From contig JAOBSW010000820.1 of assembly GCA_026214975.1 (NCBI GenBank), positions 1-64,000 on the forward strand: DNA of 64,000 nt. The letters are read 5' to 3'. The notes beneath the pieces were generated by a model that saw only the letters and a list, made by a program, of their open reading frames with translations, had not been told where the DNA came from and did no database searches. Both the position numbers and the translations under genes were made by a program. The DNA comes from Gentiana macrophylla. Its lineage: Eukaryota > Streptophyta > Magnoliopsida > Gentianales > Gentianaceae. Below are positions 34,521-46,179 of the stretch, piece by piece. Numbering within the stretch: position 1 is the first letter of the stretch; each line of letters opens with the position of its first letter.

Positions 34521-37500
34521 TGTTGAGTATTTTGTGTTGATGAATTTCAAAATATTTTATTTTAGGATATATTATATGATTACTTTAACAATTAATTATG
34601 TTTTGTGACATGTTTGAAAATTAATCTTTTAATGTCACATTATTTACTAGTATATGTATTCTCCATTATTACTACCTATATAATGTATTATATTGCATTT
34701 AAGATTAGTTTTTCTAACTTTCGGTCCTTTTGGCCAACTTGTCAAATATTTCTTATAATATATGATATATATCCCACCAGAATCCCTACCTCCCTATTTT
34801 TAATATTTTACTGCCGCCCCTAGTCCCTTTACACTACCCAAGATTTCTCTAGAAAGACTCACCACCTCCCTCGTTCCCATCCATTCCCTTCTCCCCACAT
34901 TTTCAGCCTTTAATTTATCTGTCAACACAAGTCTCTTTCATAGTCTCTAAAATATGCTTTTCATCTGCAACTCTTTAATTGCTTCTATGCAAATCTTCAA
35001 CGTCTTCATCCTCTCTCGGTTAAATGATTAAGAACTTTTGTTCTTATGAATCTTCTCTCTTTCTATTCTAAGCTTTCCTATGATTTCTTTGCAACTTGGG
35101 TATCTCTTACTCTCCTGGTTCGATCTGATAAAGCTTTGAGCTTCGATGCTGAAAGACGAATGCTGAGACCGATGAGAAGAATTTCGAGGTCAATGATGTC
35201 CTTTCATAATCAAATCCGCTATGTACAGGTATTATCTTTCCTATTTTATGCCTTTTTCGTTTGCATATGGTAAAAGGTCCGACCTTCTTCTCGGATTTCT
35301 TCTCCAATCGGTCTTGTCTTCACTGTATGCTCTGATTTTGGTTAAAGGTTAAACCTTTCTCTGATGTCTTGTTTATCGAGTCTTGGCATGCTCAGTTTTT
35401 TTGTCAAAGTTTAAGTCTTTTATCAGTTTCTGTATTGTCTCGGTTTAGGATGCACTTCATTTCTCTTTATGCGATTTTTTTTTGTCATAAGATTCACCTT
35501 TATTAAACCGAGTCTGATATGTGTAATAGTCCAACCTTTTTGTGTTTTATCTAGATTTATATATATGTCTGTCTATCGTGTGTGTCATGTATTGTGATAC
35601 AGTCTTTAATGGGTAAATCGAAATTTGTTTACTTTGTATGATAAACCTTTGTGTGTGCTACTCAATCTTTGGAAATATTAATATTTGTTACACAGTGAAT
35701 GTGGCTGCACTAATAATTTTCAGATCGGCTATCTTTCATGACCACGTGAAAGTCTTTCAGTCAATGTGTTACTCTAGTCTCTTTCACACATATGCCATAT
35801 CTTTAGCTGTCATCTTTTGTCTCTATTTGTAGTATTTGTTCATGATCTGATAAGCCTTCTAGCCGTTTGCTTCTTTCTGTCCTATTTGTTTAAATTGCTA
35901 TCTGTCATTGCTTTATATACATATATTACTCTGCATCTATGTAATGTATTATATATACTATGTATCAATGTGACTAATGTGCTTATGTGTGTATTTGTAT
36001 AATTATATAAATATATGAATTGCATTTACTGGTTTACATGCTTGTATAAGTTGTTTTAATAATAAATTTTTTGAGTGCTTGATTATATTAGAGTATCTCA
36101 GAAATATATTTTGAATTAAGTGACTTGTATTAGTACTCATTTCATCATCTTTGTATGTCACTAGTTGCATTATAATATTAGTGTAGTCACACTTCATACA
36201 CATAACATGTTGCACACATCTTCTCACATGCAGCATCCTATTTTCTATGTGCTTTTGTAAGGCTGCAATGCATATCACCACATATCTTTTAGTAGTCTCA
36301 TTACATCACTTATAAAATTGCATAACACGCAGCTCCTTGCTTTACTACTTGAATCACAGCTGCTTTGTATGCCACATTTTGTCTCATGCATCACATGCAT
36401 AATAGCTGGGCCCCTCTTTGCTAATTTACTACTTTACCCCTCATACCCTAACACTAGTTGTTTTGGTATAAATACCCAGCTATACATTAAAAATGACCAA
36501 GCAAGTGAACTCATTCTCTTGGTCAAACATCCCTCTTCAAACTAACTTTTCTCTTGTTTTTGTGAGTGCTTGCAAGGCTGTCCAGAAAAGTGCTGGTTTG
36601 CACTAGGAAGCTTGAAGACATAGGAATTAGGGAGTGTGTAGTTTGAGAGCTCTCCTACTTAGTCTAGCCTCTTGTTTAAGTGCTTGCAAGGGCTCTAGAG
36701 AAGCTTGGCTAAGCTTGGAGACTTGAAGACTTAGAAGATTAGGTTAGTTAGTGTAGTGAGATATTGTGAGTGTTTGAGAGTTTGAAGTGTCATTTGTGAG
36801 GACCGAAACTTGTAAAGTGAGGATAGTCATTGTAACACTACTACTTAGAGTGGAGAGACTTACATAAGTGAGGTGAGTGTCAACAAGAAGGCTGTCCGGA
36901 TTCTTTCAAGGCTGTTTGGTGGATCATCAAGTCAAGGAGAGGAGCTCCGGTCACTTGGTGATGGTTCAACACACAAGGCGTGTGTGTTGGTGTCAAAGCT
37001 AGCACCGGAATAGCTTGGATTGCGGATGTGCAAGTTCAAGGCTGAATTGTTGGTGTGCTAGTGTTTTGGTTTGGTAAGTTTTATTTCAACTTTGTTGTAA
37101 TAATATAGATGATAGTGTAGCTTGGTTTTAGTTATACTTGAATCTATGTTTTGAGTGTTTATCTAAGCTTGGCTTGGATTCAACACTTGGTTGATTCAAG
37201 TAAAACATTCTTGACTGATTGTTTTGCTTGAATTTTTTGTTTTTGTTGTTTCTCACTTAGGAATTCTGCATGCTAGTCTAAAGAACTAAAATCTGCAAAG
37301 TGTTTGTTTCACCTTATCAACTTAAACACTTCGGCTGTATCTGCATGCTAGTTAATTCAACCTAACTGAATTAAAATCTGCTCGACTGAAGCATGTTAGG
37401 CTGAACTAGATCACCTAGACAACTAGGATAACTTAGTTTTCATATAGTTAAATTAAACAGTCTTCCGCCTGTTTAATTGACTGAAACTAAGTTGGAACTC

Positions 37501-37594
37501 TGATTTGTGCTTAATAGAAATAAAATCGAAAAATTGGTAATTACTCTATTCACCCCCCCTCTAGAGTAATTTATTGCGCGTTTACGGTCCAACA
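34521..37594 (+). repeat. 5' LTR of copia 2
   Basis: A 3074-bp LTR with ends TGTTGAG and CCAACA. It is nearly identical to 40710-43783. By eye I count about five substitutions and roughly ten small indels, most of them homopolymer-length differences. The several short ORFs inside are not genes; they recur in both LTRs. Confidence 0.97.
36467..36474 (+). promoter_or_regulatory. Probable TATA box of the copia 2 5' LTR
   Basis: TATAAATA lies in GGTATAAATACCCAGC about two thirds into the LTR, a suitable place for the U3/R boundary. The identical site is at 42658-42665 in the 3' LTR. Transcription of the element RNA would start about 30 bp downstream. Confidence 0.6.
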
Positions 37595-37595
37595 A

Positions 37596-37608
37596 TTGGT
37601 ATCGGAGC
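37596..37608 (+). promoter_or_regulatory. tRNA primer-binding site of copia 2
   Basis: TTGGTATCGGAGC begins two bases after the LTR. It matches the usual initiator-tRNA-Met primer sequence TGGTATCAGAGC with one mismatch. Confidence 0.85.
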
Positions 37609-38142
37609 GTAGGTCTCTAGTTGTCTAGCTTGTTTACTTGTCTAATAATCCTGAAAATTCTGCATAATTGTTGAAATCTGCATTTCTTGAAAACTTGCTT
37701 GCTGTTTCTGTTTGGTTTAGAATCTGCATTCTGAGATTTTTCTAAGTCTTGAAATGTGATTTTTTTTTCTTGCTTATTTGCTGCACCTTAAACTTCTGAA
37801 AATTCCCTTGCTAAACCTGAAAAACATGTTTCTGTGCTGTTGCTGAATATTCTGTTTTATCTGTTTTAGAACTGCAGTTTTTGTGTAGCATTTGCTATCT
37901 TGTTTGTTGTATCTGCATATCTGCTTTAGTTGCATACACTTCACTCACTTTACACTGTTTATTCTCACAGTCCACTTCTTGACCCCTTGTCACAATTTGT
38001 TGGTCTTCATCTGATCTTGCATTGTAAATCATTCATTTCTGAAAAACTGCATTGTATCACTGCATCTGTTTTTAGGACCATTCTTGCACTGTATTTGCAT
38101 CTTCATTCATCATCTAATAGTAACTCACTTAATCCTTTTAGC

Positions 38143-40302
38143 ATGTCTTCCTCTAGCCAGAATTTGCCTCAACGTGAGGGAATGTCTAGTCTTAGACCCC
38201 CTTTCTTCGATGGTACAAATTATGGCCGTTGGAAACGTGCTATGAGACTGCATTTGGAGTCTATAGACCTTCAACTATGGTTTGCCATAGAAGATGGTCC
38301 ATATATTCCAAAGAAAGTCATTATAAAAGATGGTGCTGAGGTTGAAGTCATTAAGGATAGAAAAGACTTTGGGCCTGATGATTATCGAATCATGGCATTG
38401 CACTCCAGAGCCGAGTCTACCCTTCTTGGCGCACTCAGCCCAGCTGAATGTGATTATGTGTCTTCATGCTCAAACGCTAAGGAAATATGGGAAAGTCTAC
38501 GTATGAGATATGAAGGTACTAATCAAGTTCAGCATTCTAAAATTGATAGGCTTATGCATGAATATGAAACATTTCAGATGAAGCCTAATGAATCGATTAG
38601 TGACATGGATTCAAGATTCACTTCTATTATAAATCAACTTAAGTCACTAGGTGAACACTTTTCCAATCTGAAACTCTGTCAGAGAATTTTGAGATGTTTG
38701 CCTCCCGAGTGGGATCCTAAATCCACAGCTATTTCTGAGGCAAAAGATCTTTCTATTCTCCGAAAAGATGAACTTATTGGATCTTTACTTGTCTATGAGT
38801 CCCAAATGAATGCTCGTAAACAAGTTTATGTTGAGTCACGGAATGTAGCCTTTCAAGCTGCAGTTCCTAGACATGAACCCGAGACTTTCTTGAGCGATAG
38901 TGATGATGATGATGATGACATTGCTATGTTGGTTCGAAAATTCAGAAAATTTCTGAAGTATAAAAAGCAGTCTAGTCATCATTCAGCTCCTCAAGTGAAT
39001 AAATCTGACCCCTCTGAACTGAGATGTTTTAATTGTAATAAAAAGGGTCATTTTAAATCTGATTGTCCAGTTAGGCCTGAACGTCAAAAATATAATTCTG
39101 GTTTTAAGAATAAAGGTTTTGCTGCATGGGATAACAGCTCTGAATCTGATACAACTTCATTGAAAAATGAAAAGGCCAACATTTGTGTGGTCAATTCTGA
39201 TTATGAATCAGATTCTGAGGTTGAAGTCCCTTCTCAGTCTAAAAATATCTTGCATTTTCTCTCTAGCATTCTAGCTACTAGACAGCATCATTTGCGTAAT
39301 GAAATCATTGAATTAAGGCTAGAAATGGAAGAAAAAGATAAAATTGCATGCACTCTTAGAAACTCATTTCTTGAGTTGGAATCTAAATCCGAAGACTTGA
39401 TCAATGAAAATGAGTCTTTAAAGGTTGAGATGTCTAAGCTCACACAAACCATTCAAAGGTTTGAAAATAGCTCTAAACAGCTTGATGAGCACCTCTCTTC
39501 GCTTAAAGACCCAAAAGACAAAACCGGTCTTGGCTTCAAACCTTCTTTGGAAGAAGTTGTAGCTAAGCCTCCAGTTTTTGTCTCAAAAGGAAAAGAAAAA
39601 GTCTTTGAATCTAGACCCATTCATGTTGAGAATGCATCTAAGGCCTCTACATCTTCCATCTCTATGAAATCACCCAAGCATGCTTCATCTACACACCTAC
39701 ACACCTCACAGCATGCTGATTACACTAAAGCTAAGTTTAGCTATTCATCATCTCCTAAACATCATGCATTTCAGTATGATAGAAGAGCCTCTAGGAACAC
39801 CACTCCTAGTAGTTCAACTTTTCAAACTGAATTTGCTGCACCTCATTTTCCTGTTTTTCAGCAATGTACACAACACTTTCATCATAATGCCCAACAGTTT
39901 CAGCATCATTCACAATATATTCAGCATCCACCTCAAGCTCATCACCATTTTCCTGCAACATTTCAGCGTACACATCACCCTTTTCAGCATTCACATCCAT
40001 CATTTCATCACACACCACCTCAAGCATTTCAGCATTCATCTAGATTGTATGATGCTAGACTATACACACCACCACCCTACACTCACATGCGTCCTCGAAT
40101 GGCACCCATTCATACATGGTTTCATGAGCATAATAGATTTGGTCAAAGTCATCCATATCCCCATCCACTATATTTTGGCTTGCTTGGAGCTGCTCCTAAG
40201 ACCACTAGTGCTTCCTTTGGTACTACTTTTGGTCCTAAGAGTTATCCTAAAAAGCCTAAGATAAAGAAGGTTTGGGTAGTTAAGGGTACTTTACCCAAAT
40301 AG
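38143..40302 (+). CDS. gag: Gag polyprotein of copia 2
   Basis: This protein forms the virus-like particle and binds the element RNA. It is 719 residues from ATG 38143 (MSSSSQNLPQ). The frame is open from ATG 37930, but the first 71 codons look like leader. Near residue 19 it has FFDGTNYGRWK, the conserved start of copia Gag. An acidic run follows around residues 251-262. A CCHC zinc knuckle has C295, C298, H303 and C308 (CFNCNKKGHFKSDC). A probable coiled coil spans about 380-455. The tail from about 540 is unusually rich in histidine, phenylalanine and glutamine, and it ends KKVWVVKGTLPK. In related full elements such a segment leads into protease; here it stops. No frameshift is seen, in keeping with recent activity. 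Confidence 0.93.
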   Translation: MSSSSQNLPQREGMSSLRPPFFDGTNYGRWKRAMRLHLESIDLQLWFAIEDGPYIPKKVIIKDGAEVEVIKDRKDFGPDDYRIMALHSRAESTLLGALSPAECDYVSSCSNAKEIWESLRMRYEGTNQVQHSKIDRLMHEYETFQMKPNESISDMDSRFTSIINQLKSLGEHFSNLKLCQRILRCLPPEWDPKSTAISEAKDLSILRKDELIGSLLVYESQMNARKQVYVESRNVAFQAAVPRHEPETFLSDSDDDDDDIAMLVRKFRKFLKYKKQSSHHSAPQVNKSDPSELRCFNCNKKGHFKSDCPVRPERQKYNSGFKNKGFAAWDNSSESDTTSLKNEKANICVVNSDYESDSEVEVPSQSKNILHFLSSILATRQHHLRNEIIELRLEMEEKDKIACTLRNSFLELESKSEDLINENESLKVEMSKLTQTIQRFENSSKQLDEHLSSLKDPKDKTGLGFKPSLEEVVAKPPVFVSKGKEKVFESRPIHVENASKASTSSISMKSPKHASSTHLHTSQHADYTKAKFSYSSSPKHHAFQYDRRASRNTTPSSSTFQTEFAAPHFPVFQQCTQHFHHNAQQFQHHSQYIQHPPQAHHHFPATFQRTHHPFQHSHPSFHHTPPQAFQHSSRLYDARLYTPPPYTHMRPRMAPIHTWFHEHNRFGQSHPYPHPLYFGLLGAAPKTTSASFGTTFGPKSYPKKPKIKKVWVVKGTLPK

Positions 40303-40709
40303 TCTTAACATTTCAAGGTCCTTCACACTTAGGTTTCCAAGTGCCTTATCTTTCTGTTTTGCATATTTTAAATGACTTAACACTTTTTGGTATCTAAATT
40401 GTCTTTGGTATCTATATCCTTTTTCAATTTTTTCCTCCACTTTTTCAATCCTTTCCTCCAAGGCCTTAATTGTTAAGTATTTTGTGAAAAGTGTCTTTTT
40501 AAAACCCTCCTTGATTTAACCTCTTGTTTCCCTTGATTAATTTTCAAACTAAGGGGGAGAGAAATGTGTAAAACTCTTATTTTGCTAAGTGTTAAAGCTT
40601 TAATTAAGGGGGAGTTTACCTCTTCAATGATAGCTCCTTTGTAGGGGGAGTTTTACCCCAAAATAAAATTTTAAAAGAGATATTTTGAAAATAATCAAAG
40701 GGGGAGAAT
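40303..40709 (+). promoter_or_regulatory. 3' untranslated region and polypurine tract of copia 2
   Basis: The polypurine tract AAAGGGGGAGAAT (40697-40709) lies directly before the right LTR and primes plus-strand DNA synthesis. The core GGGGGAG occurs four times: 40553, 40608, 40644 and 40700. No pol or env-like ORF is present. Confidence 0.8.
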
Positions 40710-43700
40710 TGTTGAGTATTTTGTGTTGATGAATTTCAAAATATTTTATTTTAGGATATATTATATGATTACTTTAACAATTAATTATGTTTTGTGACAT
40801 GTTTGAAAATTAATCTTTTAATGTCACATTATTTACTAGTATATGTATTCTCCATTATTACTACCTATATAATGTATTATATTGCATTTAAGATTAGTTT
40901 TTCTAACTTTCGGTCCTTTTGGCCAACTTGTCAAATATTTCTTATAATATATGATATATATCCCACCAGAATCCCTACCTCCCTATTTTTAATATTTTAC
41001 TGCCGCCCCTAGTCCCTTTACACTACCCAAGATTTCTCTAGAAAGACTCACCACCTCCCTCGTTCCCATCCATTCCCTTCTCCCCACATTTTCAGCCTTT
41101 AATTTATCTGTCAACACAAGTCTCTTTCATAGTCTCTAAAATATGCTTTTCATCTGCAACTCTTTAATTGCTTCTATGCAAATCTTCAACGTCTTCATCC
41201 TCTCTCGGTTAAATGATTAAGAACTTTTGTTCTTATGAATCTTCTCTCTTTCTATTCTAAGCTTTCCTATGATTTCTTTGCAACTTGGGTATCTCTTACT
41301 CTCCTGGTTCGATCTGATAAAGCTTTGAGCTTCGATGCTGAAAGACGAATGCTGAGACCGATGAGAAGAATTTCGAGGTCAATGATGTCCTTTCATAATC
41401 AAATCCGCTATGTACAGGTATTATCTTTCCTATTTTATGCCTTTTTCGTTTGCATATGGTAAAAGGTCCGACCTTCTTCTCGGATTTCTTCTCCAATCGG
41501 TCTTGTCTTCACTGTATGCTCTGATTTTGGTTAAAGGTTAAACCTTTCTCTGATGTCTTGTTTATCGAGTCTTGGCATGCTCAGTTTTTTTGTCAAAGTT
41601 TAAGTCTTTTATCAGTTTCTGTATTGTCTCGGTTTAGGATGCACTTCATTTCTCTTTATGCGATTTTTTTGTCATAAGATTCACCTTTATTAAACCGAGT
41701 CTGATATGTGTAATAGTCCAACCTTTTTGTGTTTTATCTAGATTTATATATATGTCTGTCTATCGTGTGTGTCATGTATTGTGATACAGTCTTTAATGGG
41801 TAAATCGAAATTTGTTTACTTTGTATGATAAACCTTTGTGTGTGCTACTCAATCTTTGGAAATATTAATATTTGTTACACAGTGAATGTGGCTGCACTAA
41901 TAATTTTCAGATCGGCTATCTTTCATGACCACGTGAAAGTCTTTCAGTCAATGTGTTACTCTAGTCTCTTTCACACATATGCCATATCTTTAGCTGTCAT
42001 CTTTTGTCTCTATTTGTAGTATTTGTTCATGATCTGATAAGCCTTCTAGCCGTTTGCTTCTTTCTGTCCTATTTGTTTAAATTGCTATCTGTCATTGCTT
42101 TATATACATATATTACTCTGCATCTATGTAATGTATTATATATACTATGTATCAATGTGACTAATGTGCTTATGTGTGTATTTGTATAATTATATAAATA
42201 TATGAATTGCATTTACTGGTTTACATGCTTGTATAAGTTGTTTTAATAATAAATTTTTTTTGAGTGCTTGATTATATTAGAGTATCTCAGAAATATATTT
42301 TTGAATTAAGTGACTTGTATTAGTACTCATTTCATCATCTTTGTATGTCACTAGTTGCATTATAATATTAGTGTAGTCACACTTCATACACATAACATGT
42401 TGCACACATCTTCTCACATGCAGCATCCTATTTTCTATGTGCTTTTTGTAAGGCTGCAATGCATATCACCACATATCTTTTAGTAGTCTCATTACATCAC
42501 TTATAAAATTGCATAACACGCAGCTCCTTGCTTTACTACTTGAATCACAGCTGCTTTGTATGCCACATTTTGTCTCATGCATCACATGCATAATAGCTGG
42601 GCCCCTCTTTGCTAATTTACTACCTTACCCCTCATACCCTAACACTAGTTGTTTTGGTATAAATACCCAGCTATACATTAAAAATGACCAAGCAAGTGAA
42701 CTCATTCTCTTGGTCAAACATCCCTCTTCAAACTAACTTTTCTCTTGTTTTTGTGAGTGCTTGCAAGGCTGTCCAGAAAAGTGCTGGTTTGCATTAGGAA
42801 GCTTGAAGACATAGGAATTAGGGAGTGTGTAGTTTGAGAGCTCTCCTACTTAGTCTAGCCTCTTGTTTAAGTGCTTGCAAGGGCTCTAGAGAAGCTTGGC
42901 TAAGCTTGGAGACTTGAAGACTTAGAAGATTAGGTTAGTTAGTGTAGTGAGATATTGTGAGTGTTTGAGAGTTTGAAGTGTCATTTGTGAGGACCGAAAC
43001 TTGTAAAGTGAGGATAGTCATTGTAACACTACTACTTAGAGTGGAGAGACTTACATAAGTGAGGTGAGTGTCAACAAGAAGGCTGTCGGATTCTTTCAAG
43101 GCTGTTTGGTGGATCATCAAGTCAAGGAGAGGAGCTCCGGTCACTTGGTGATGGTTCAACACACAAGGCGTGTGTGTTGGTGTCAAAGCTAGCACCGGAA
43201 TAGCTTGGATTGCGGATGTGCAAGTTCAAGGCTGAATTGTTGGTGTGCTAGTGTTTTGGTTTGGTAAGTTTTATTTCAACTTTGTTGTAATAATATAGAT
43301 GATAGTGTAGCTTGGTTTTAGTTATACTTGAATCTATGTTTTGAGTGTTTATCTAAGCTTGGCTTGGATTCAACACTTGGTTGATTCAAGTAAAACATTC
43401 TTGACTGATGGTTTTGCTTGAATTTTTGTTTTTGTTGTTTCTCACTTAGGAAATTCTGCATGCTAGTCTAAAGAACTAAAATCTGCAAAGTGTTTGTTTC
43501 ACCTTATCAACTTAAACACTTCGGTAGATCTGCATGCTAGTTAATTCAACCTAAGCTGAATTAAAATCGCTCGATTGAAGCATGTTAGGTGAACTAGATC
43601 ACCTAGACAACTAGGATAACTTGGTTTTCATATAGTTAAATTAAACAGTCTTCCGCCTGTTTAATTGACTGAAACTAAGTTGGAACTCTGATTTGTGCTT

Positions 43701-43783
43701 AATAGAAATAAAATCGAAAAATTGGTAATTACTCTATTCACCCCCCCCTCTAGAGTAATTTATTGCGCGTTTACGGTCCAACA
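40710..43783 (+). repeat. 3' LTR of copia 2
   Basis: This is the second LTR, also 3074 bp, with ends TGTTGAG and CCAACA, followed by the GAGAG duplication. Its TATAAATA is at 42658-42665. Confidence 0.97.
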
Positions 43784-43925
43784 GAGAGATGAATAAGAGA
43801 ACCTATAAATCCTCTTCGAGCAATCCTATAAGACCTCATTTCTTGCAGGAATGAGGAAGGCCATAACTGGTGAGAAGGAAATAGTGGAATCGAAAACAAC
43901 CTAGACCTACATGAACCTCGCTTTC
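43784..43925 (+). pseudogene. Small element-borne ORF, copy B, second part
   Basis: The sequence resumes after the copia 2 insertion and matches the 47-kb copy in reverse through the TTTCTTGCAGGAATGAGGAA and GGTGAGAAGGAA segments, ending near the CGGGTGGAGGCTTTCACC region. Frames are broken. Confidence 0.55.
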
Positions 43926-44299
43926 GGGTGGAGGCTTTCACCGTAAGGCTGAACGGAATTCATCGATGTTGTTGTCGTTGTTCGTTCTTATTTGTGTTAT
44001 TTTTATGTGTTATTCATCATCGTCATTTTCGTTAGATACATTGTCATTGTAATTGAGCATATGAATATACTAAGCCAATTATATTATACAGGGCTATTAA
44101 ATATTAGATTACATTACACTAAGGCAATTATATTAGATTACATTATCAAAAGGCCAAGGCAATTATATTATATAGGGCTATTAAATATTCATTCCAAATT
44201 ATACTAAGTCATTATAACAAGGCTATTAAATTATTATACATACAAACTATGTATATTGAATTATATATATTAAACACTAAAAAAATTAAATAATGAACG

Positions 44300-45000
44300 A
44301 AACGACAATATTATTGGCGTTAAACAAAACTCTACGCCAATATTATTGGCCTTAAAAACCACTTAACGACAATATTATTGTCGTTAAACATATATGTAAC
44401 GCCAATAACAACGAATATTGGCGTAAAATCATCATTCAGAGCGTATTCATCATGTTCTTCAGGAAATTCAAAAACAACCTCTAACCCTAACCAATCTACC
44501 CCTCCTTTTCCAAAATCTTGCTAAACAACAACAAAGATTCTTACTATACATGTGTTTTGATCTCAAAGTACTAACAAATTGCACAACAAAAATCAAACAA
44601 TCAAATAATCTAAGATTTAGCTTCTTATGCGAAAAAAATGAAAGATAGACATTAATATTAACCTCAAAATTTATCTAAGTTAATGCAATTTAATCCATTT
44701 GTTCCAAAAGAGCCTCGGAGTTCAATGCAAAATCAAATCGTTTTACGAGAATTTTTGGGAATTTGCAGCAAAATGATAATTTGGGGAGAAGAAGAGTTTT
44801 CGACAACATCGCTTTAAACCGTTATTGGCGTAACGAGCTTGTTTAACGCCATTAATATTGGCGTTAAATACTTAATGACAATATTATTGGCGTTAAACAA
44901 GTCTCGTTACGCCAATAATCGCTATGTCTAAATGGTGGTTTAACGATGATATTATTTGGCGTTAAGAGTGTTCAAACGACAATATTATCGTCGTTATCTA
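44300..45000. repeat. Palindromic subterminal array of element B
   Basis: Ten or so copies of the palindrome family lie in two clusters (44300-44430 and 44820-45000), including ACGACAATATTATTGTCGT and CGACAATATTATCGTCG. The outer edge near 45000-45040 reads, in reverse, CACAAACGCGCTTTTAGATA. That could be a decayed CACTA-type terminus, but this is a suggestion only. Confidence 0.75.
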
Positions 45001-45039
45001 AAAGCGCGTTTGTGAAAAAAAAACTTTCTTTCTGAATAG

Positions 45040-46160
45040 AAGACCGACAACACCTTTTGATTTTCCAATTTCCTATTCAATTATCCACTAATAAGCATTA
45101 GTAACGGTAGAAACCAAAAAAGGCTTCTAAATATGATGTGGCATATATGTCAAGTCATTTATTGGAGAGTGAAAAGGAAATTATACGTAATGGCTTATCT
45201 AATGTGAGGATAGAGCTTACTGTCTACATTGGCTTCTCTGCACAGAAGGAGGTGGAGAATTTTGGGGAAAAAAGCATAAAAATAAAGTCATTACCCAATT
45301 TATTTTTTTCCATAAAGTGTATTTGTGTGATGTGGCAATGGAAGCAAAAAAAGATGGACCACTAGGCATTCTCTAAATAAAGCCAACCCAAAACTAAACC
45401 AAACTCAAAACAAACGGAGTCTATGATCATACATTTATGACATTTAGTCATTTCCTTCCGGAAATGATAAAGTTACTCTCTCATCATGTTTATACCATTT
45501 TTACGCCGACATCATCTCAGACATATTTTTTACTTGTAAACGAATTTGAATTAATCATAACCACAAAATTATGTTGGGCGTAAAAATAGTGCAGATTTAA
45601 GAAATAACTTTGTCCTTACGTATGAGTACTATTTTTTTTTTAATTTTTATGACTCATAAAAGGGGGAAGATATTGGGTCTTGTGCATTATATCTGAAGAT
45701 ATCTGTGTAGAGCGATCTATATCTTTTATTTTTAAACCGAATTCGTTGTGTGCTCTTGATTCGTTTACCTATCAAGTCGCTGCAAATAGATGTATCACAC
45801 AAAAATTCCTCATAAAATGCTAATAAAAGGTTTAATATTTAATCACTTTAATAAGTGAACCTATGTATAGGTGGTGGGGCTTTGTGTTCATGGGAAATTT
45901 TGGGAGTAATTCATCGTGAGAAGTCTCTGCATTGTGCGACCAGTCGATTCAGATCACGTGAGCGATAAAACAAAACATTTTGTTTTTATATACACACTAC
46001 AAGACATCCGGTCGGCCGTCCCAATAGAGCTCTCTACCAAGTTAATTTTCCAGAAATTTTGTGATAAGCCTCGGAAACCTTTATGATGCTGCTAGATGGA
46101 TGATTTGATTGAGGGCCAATAGTTAGCTTTGACTTCATTCTTTCCATTTTATATGGGGAT
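45040..46160. other. Spacer between the facing termini of elements B and C/D
   Basis: No supported gene is present. The part at 45370-45415 (reverse: CTCCGTTTGTTTTG, then GGTTTAGTTTTGGGTTGG) resembles 21437-21475, so it may be a small dispersed element. The rest is unassigned AT-rich DNA. Confidence 0.45.
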
Positions 46161-46179
46161 TTTGGAAAATAGGGCTTTG

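Larger units (their letters stand above)
34521..43783 (+). mobile_element. Young non-autonomous Ty1/copia element, gag only (copia 2)
   Basis: The element is 9263 bp long, with two 3074-bp LTRs and perfect 5-bp target duplications GAGAG (34516-34520 and 43784-43788). It has a primer site after the left LTR, a polypurine tract before the right LTR, and one long gag frame. Protease, integrase and reverse transcriptase are absent: only 0.4 kb separates the gag stop from the right LTR. It must borrow enzymes from a related full element. The Gag sequence and long LTRs suggest a SIRE-type relative. It is inserted in the small ORF of element B. Confidence 0.95.

Noticed and set aside
35046..36545. 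Several plus-strand ORFs of 60-75 codons repeated at 41235-42736
   Set aside because: They lie inside the two LTRs of copia 2 and recur only because the LTRs are copies. No domain or codon bias supports them.
39680..40264. A 194-codon frame overlapping gag
   Set aside because: It is the +1 shadow of the histidine-rich gag tail; the gag frame is longer and has the conserved motifs.
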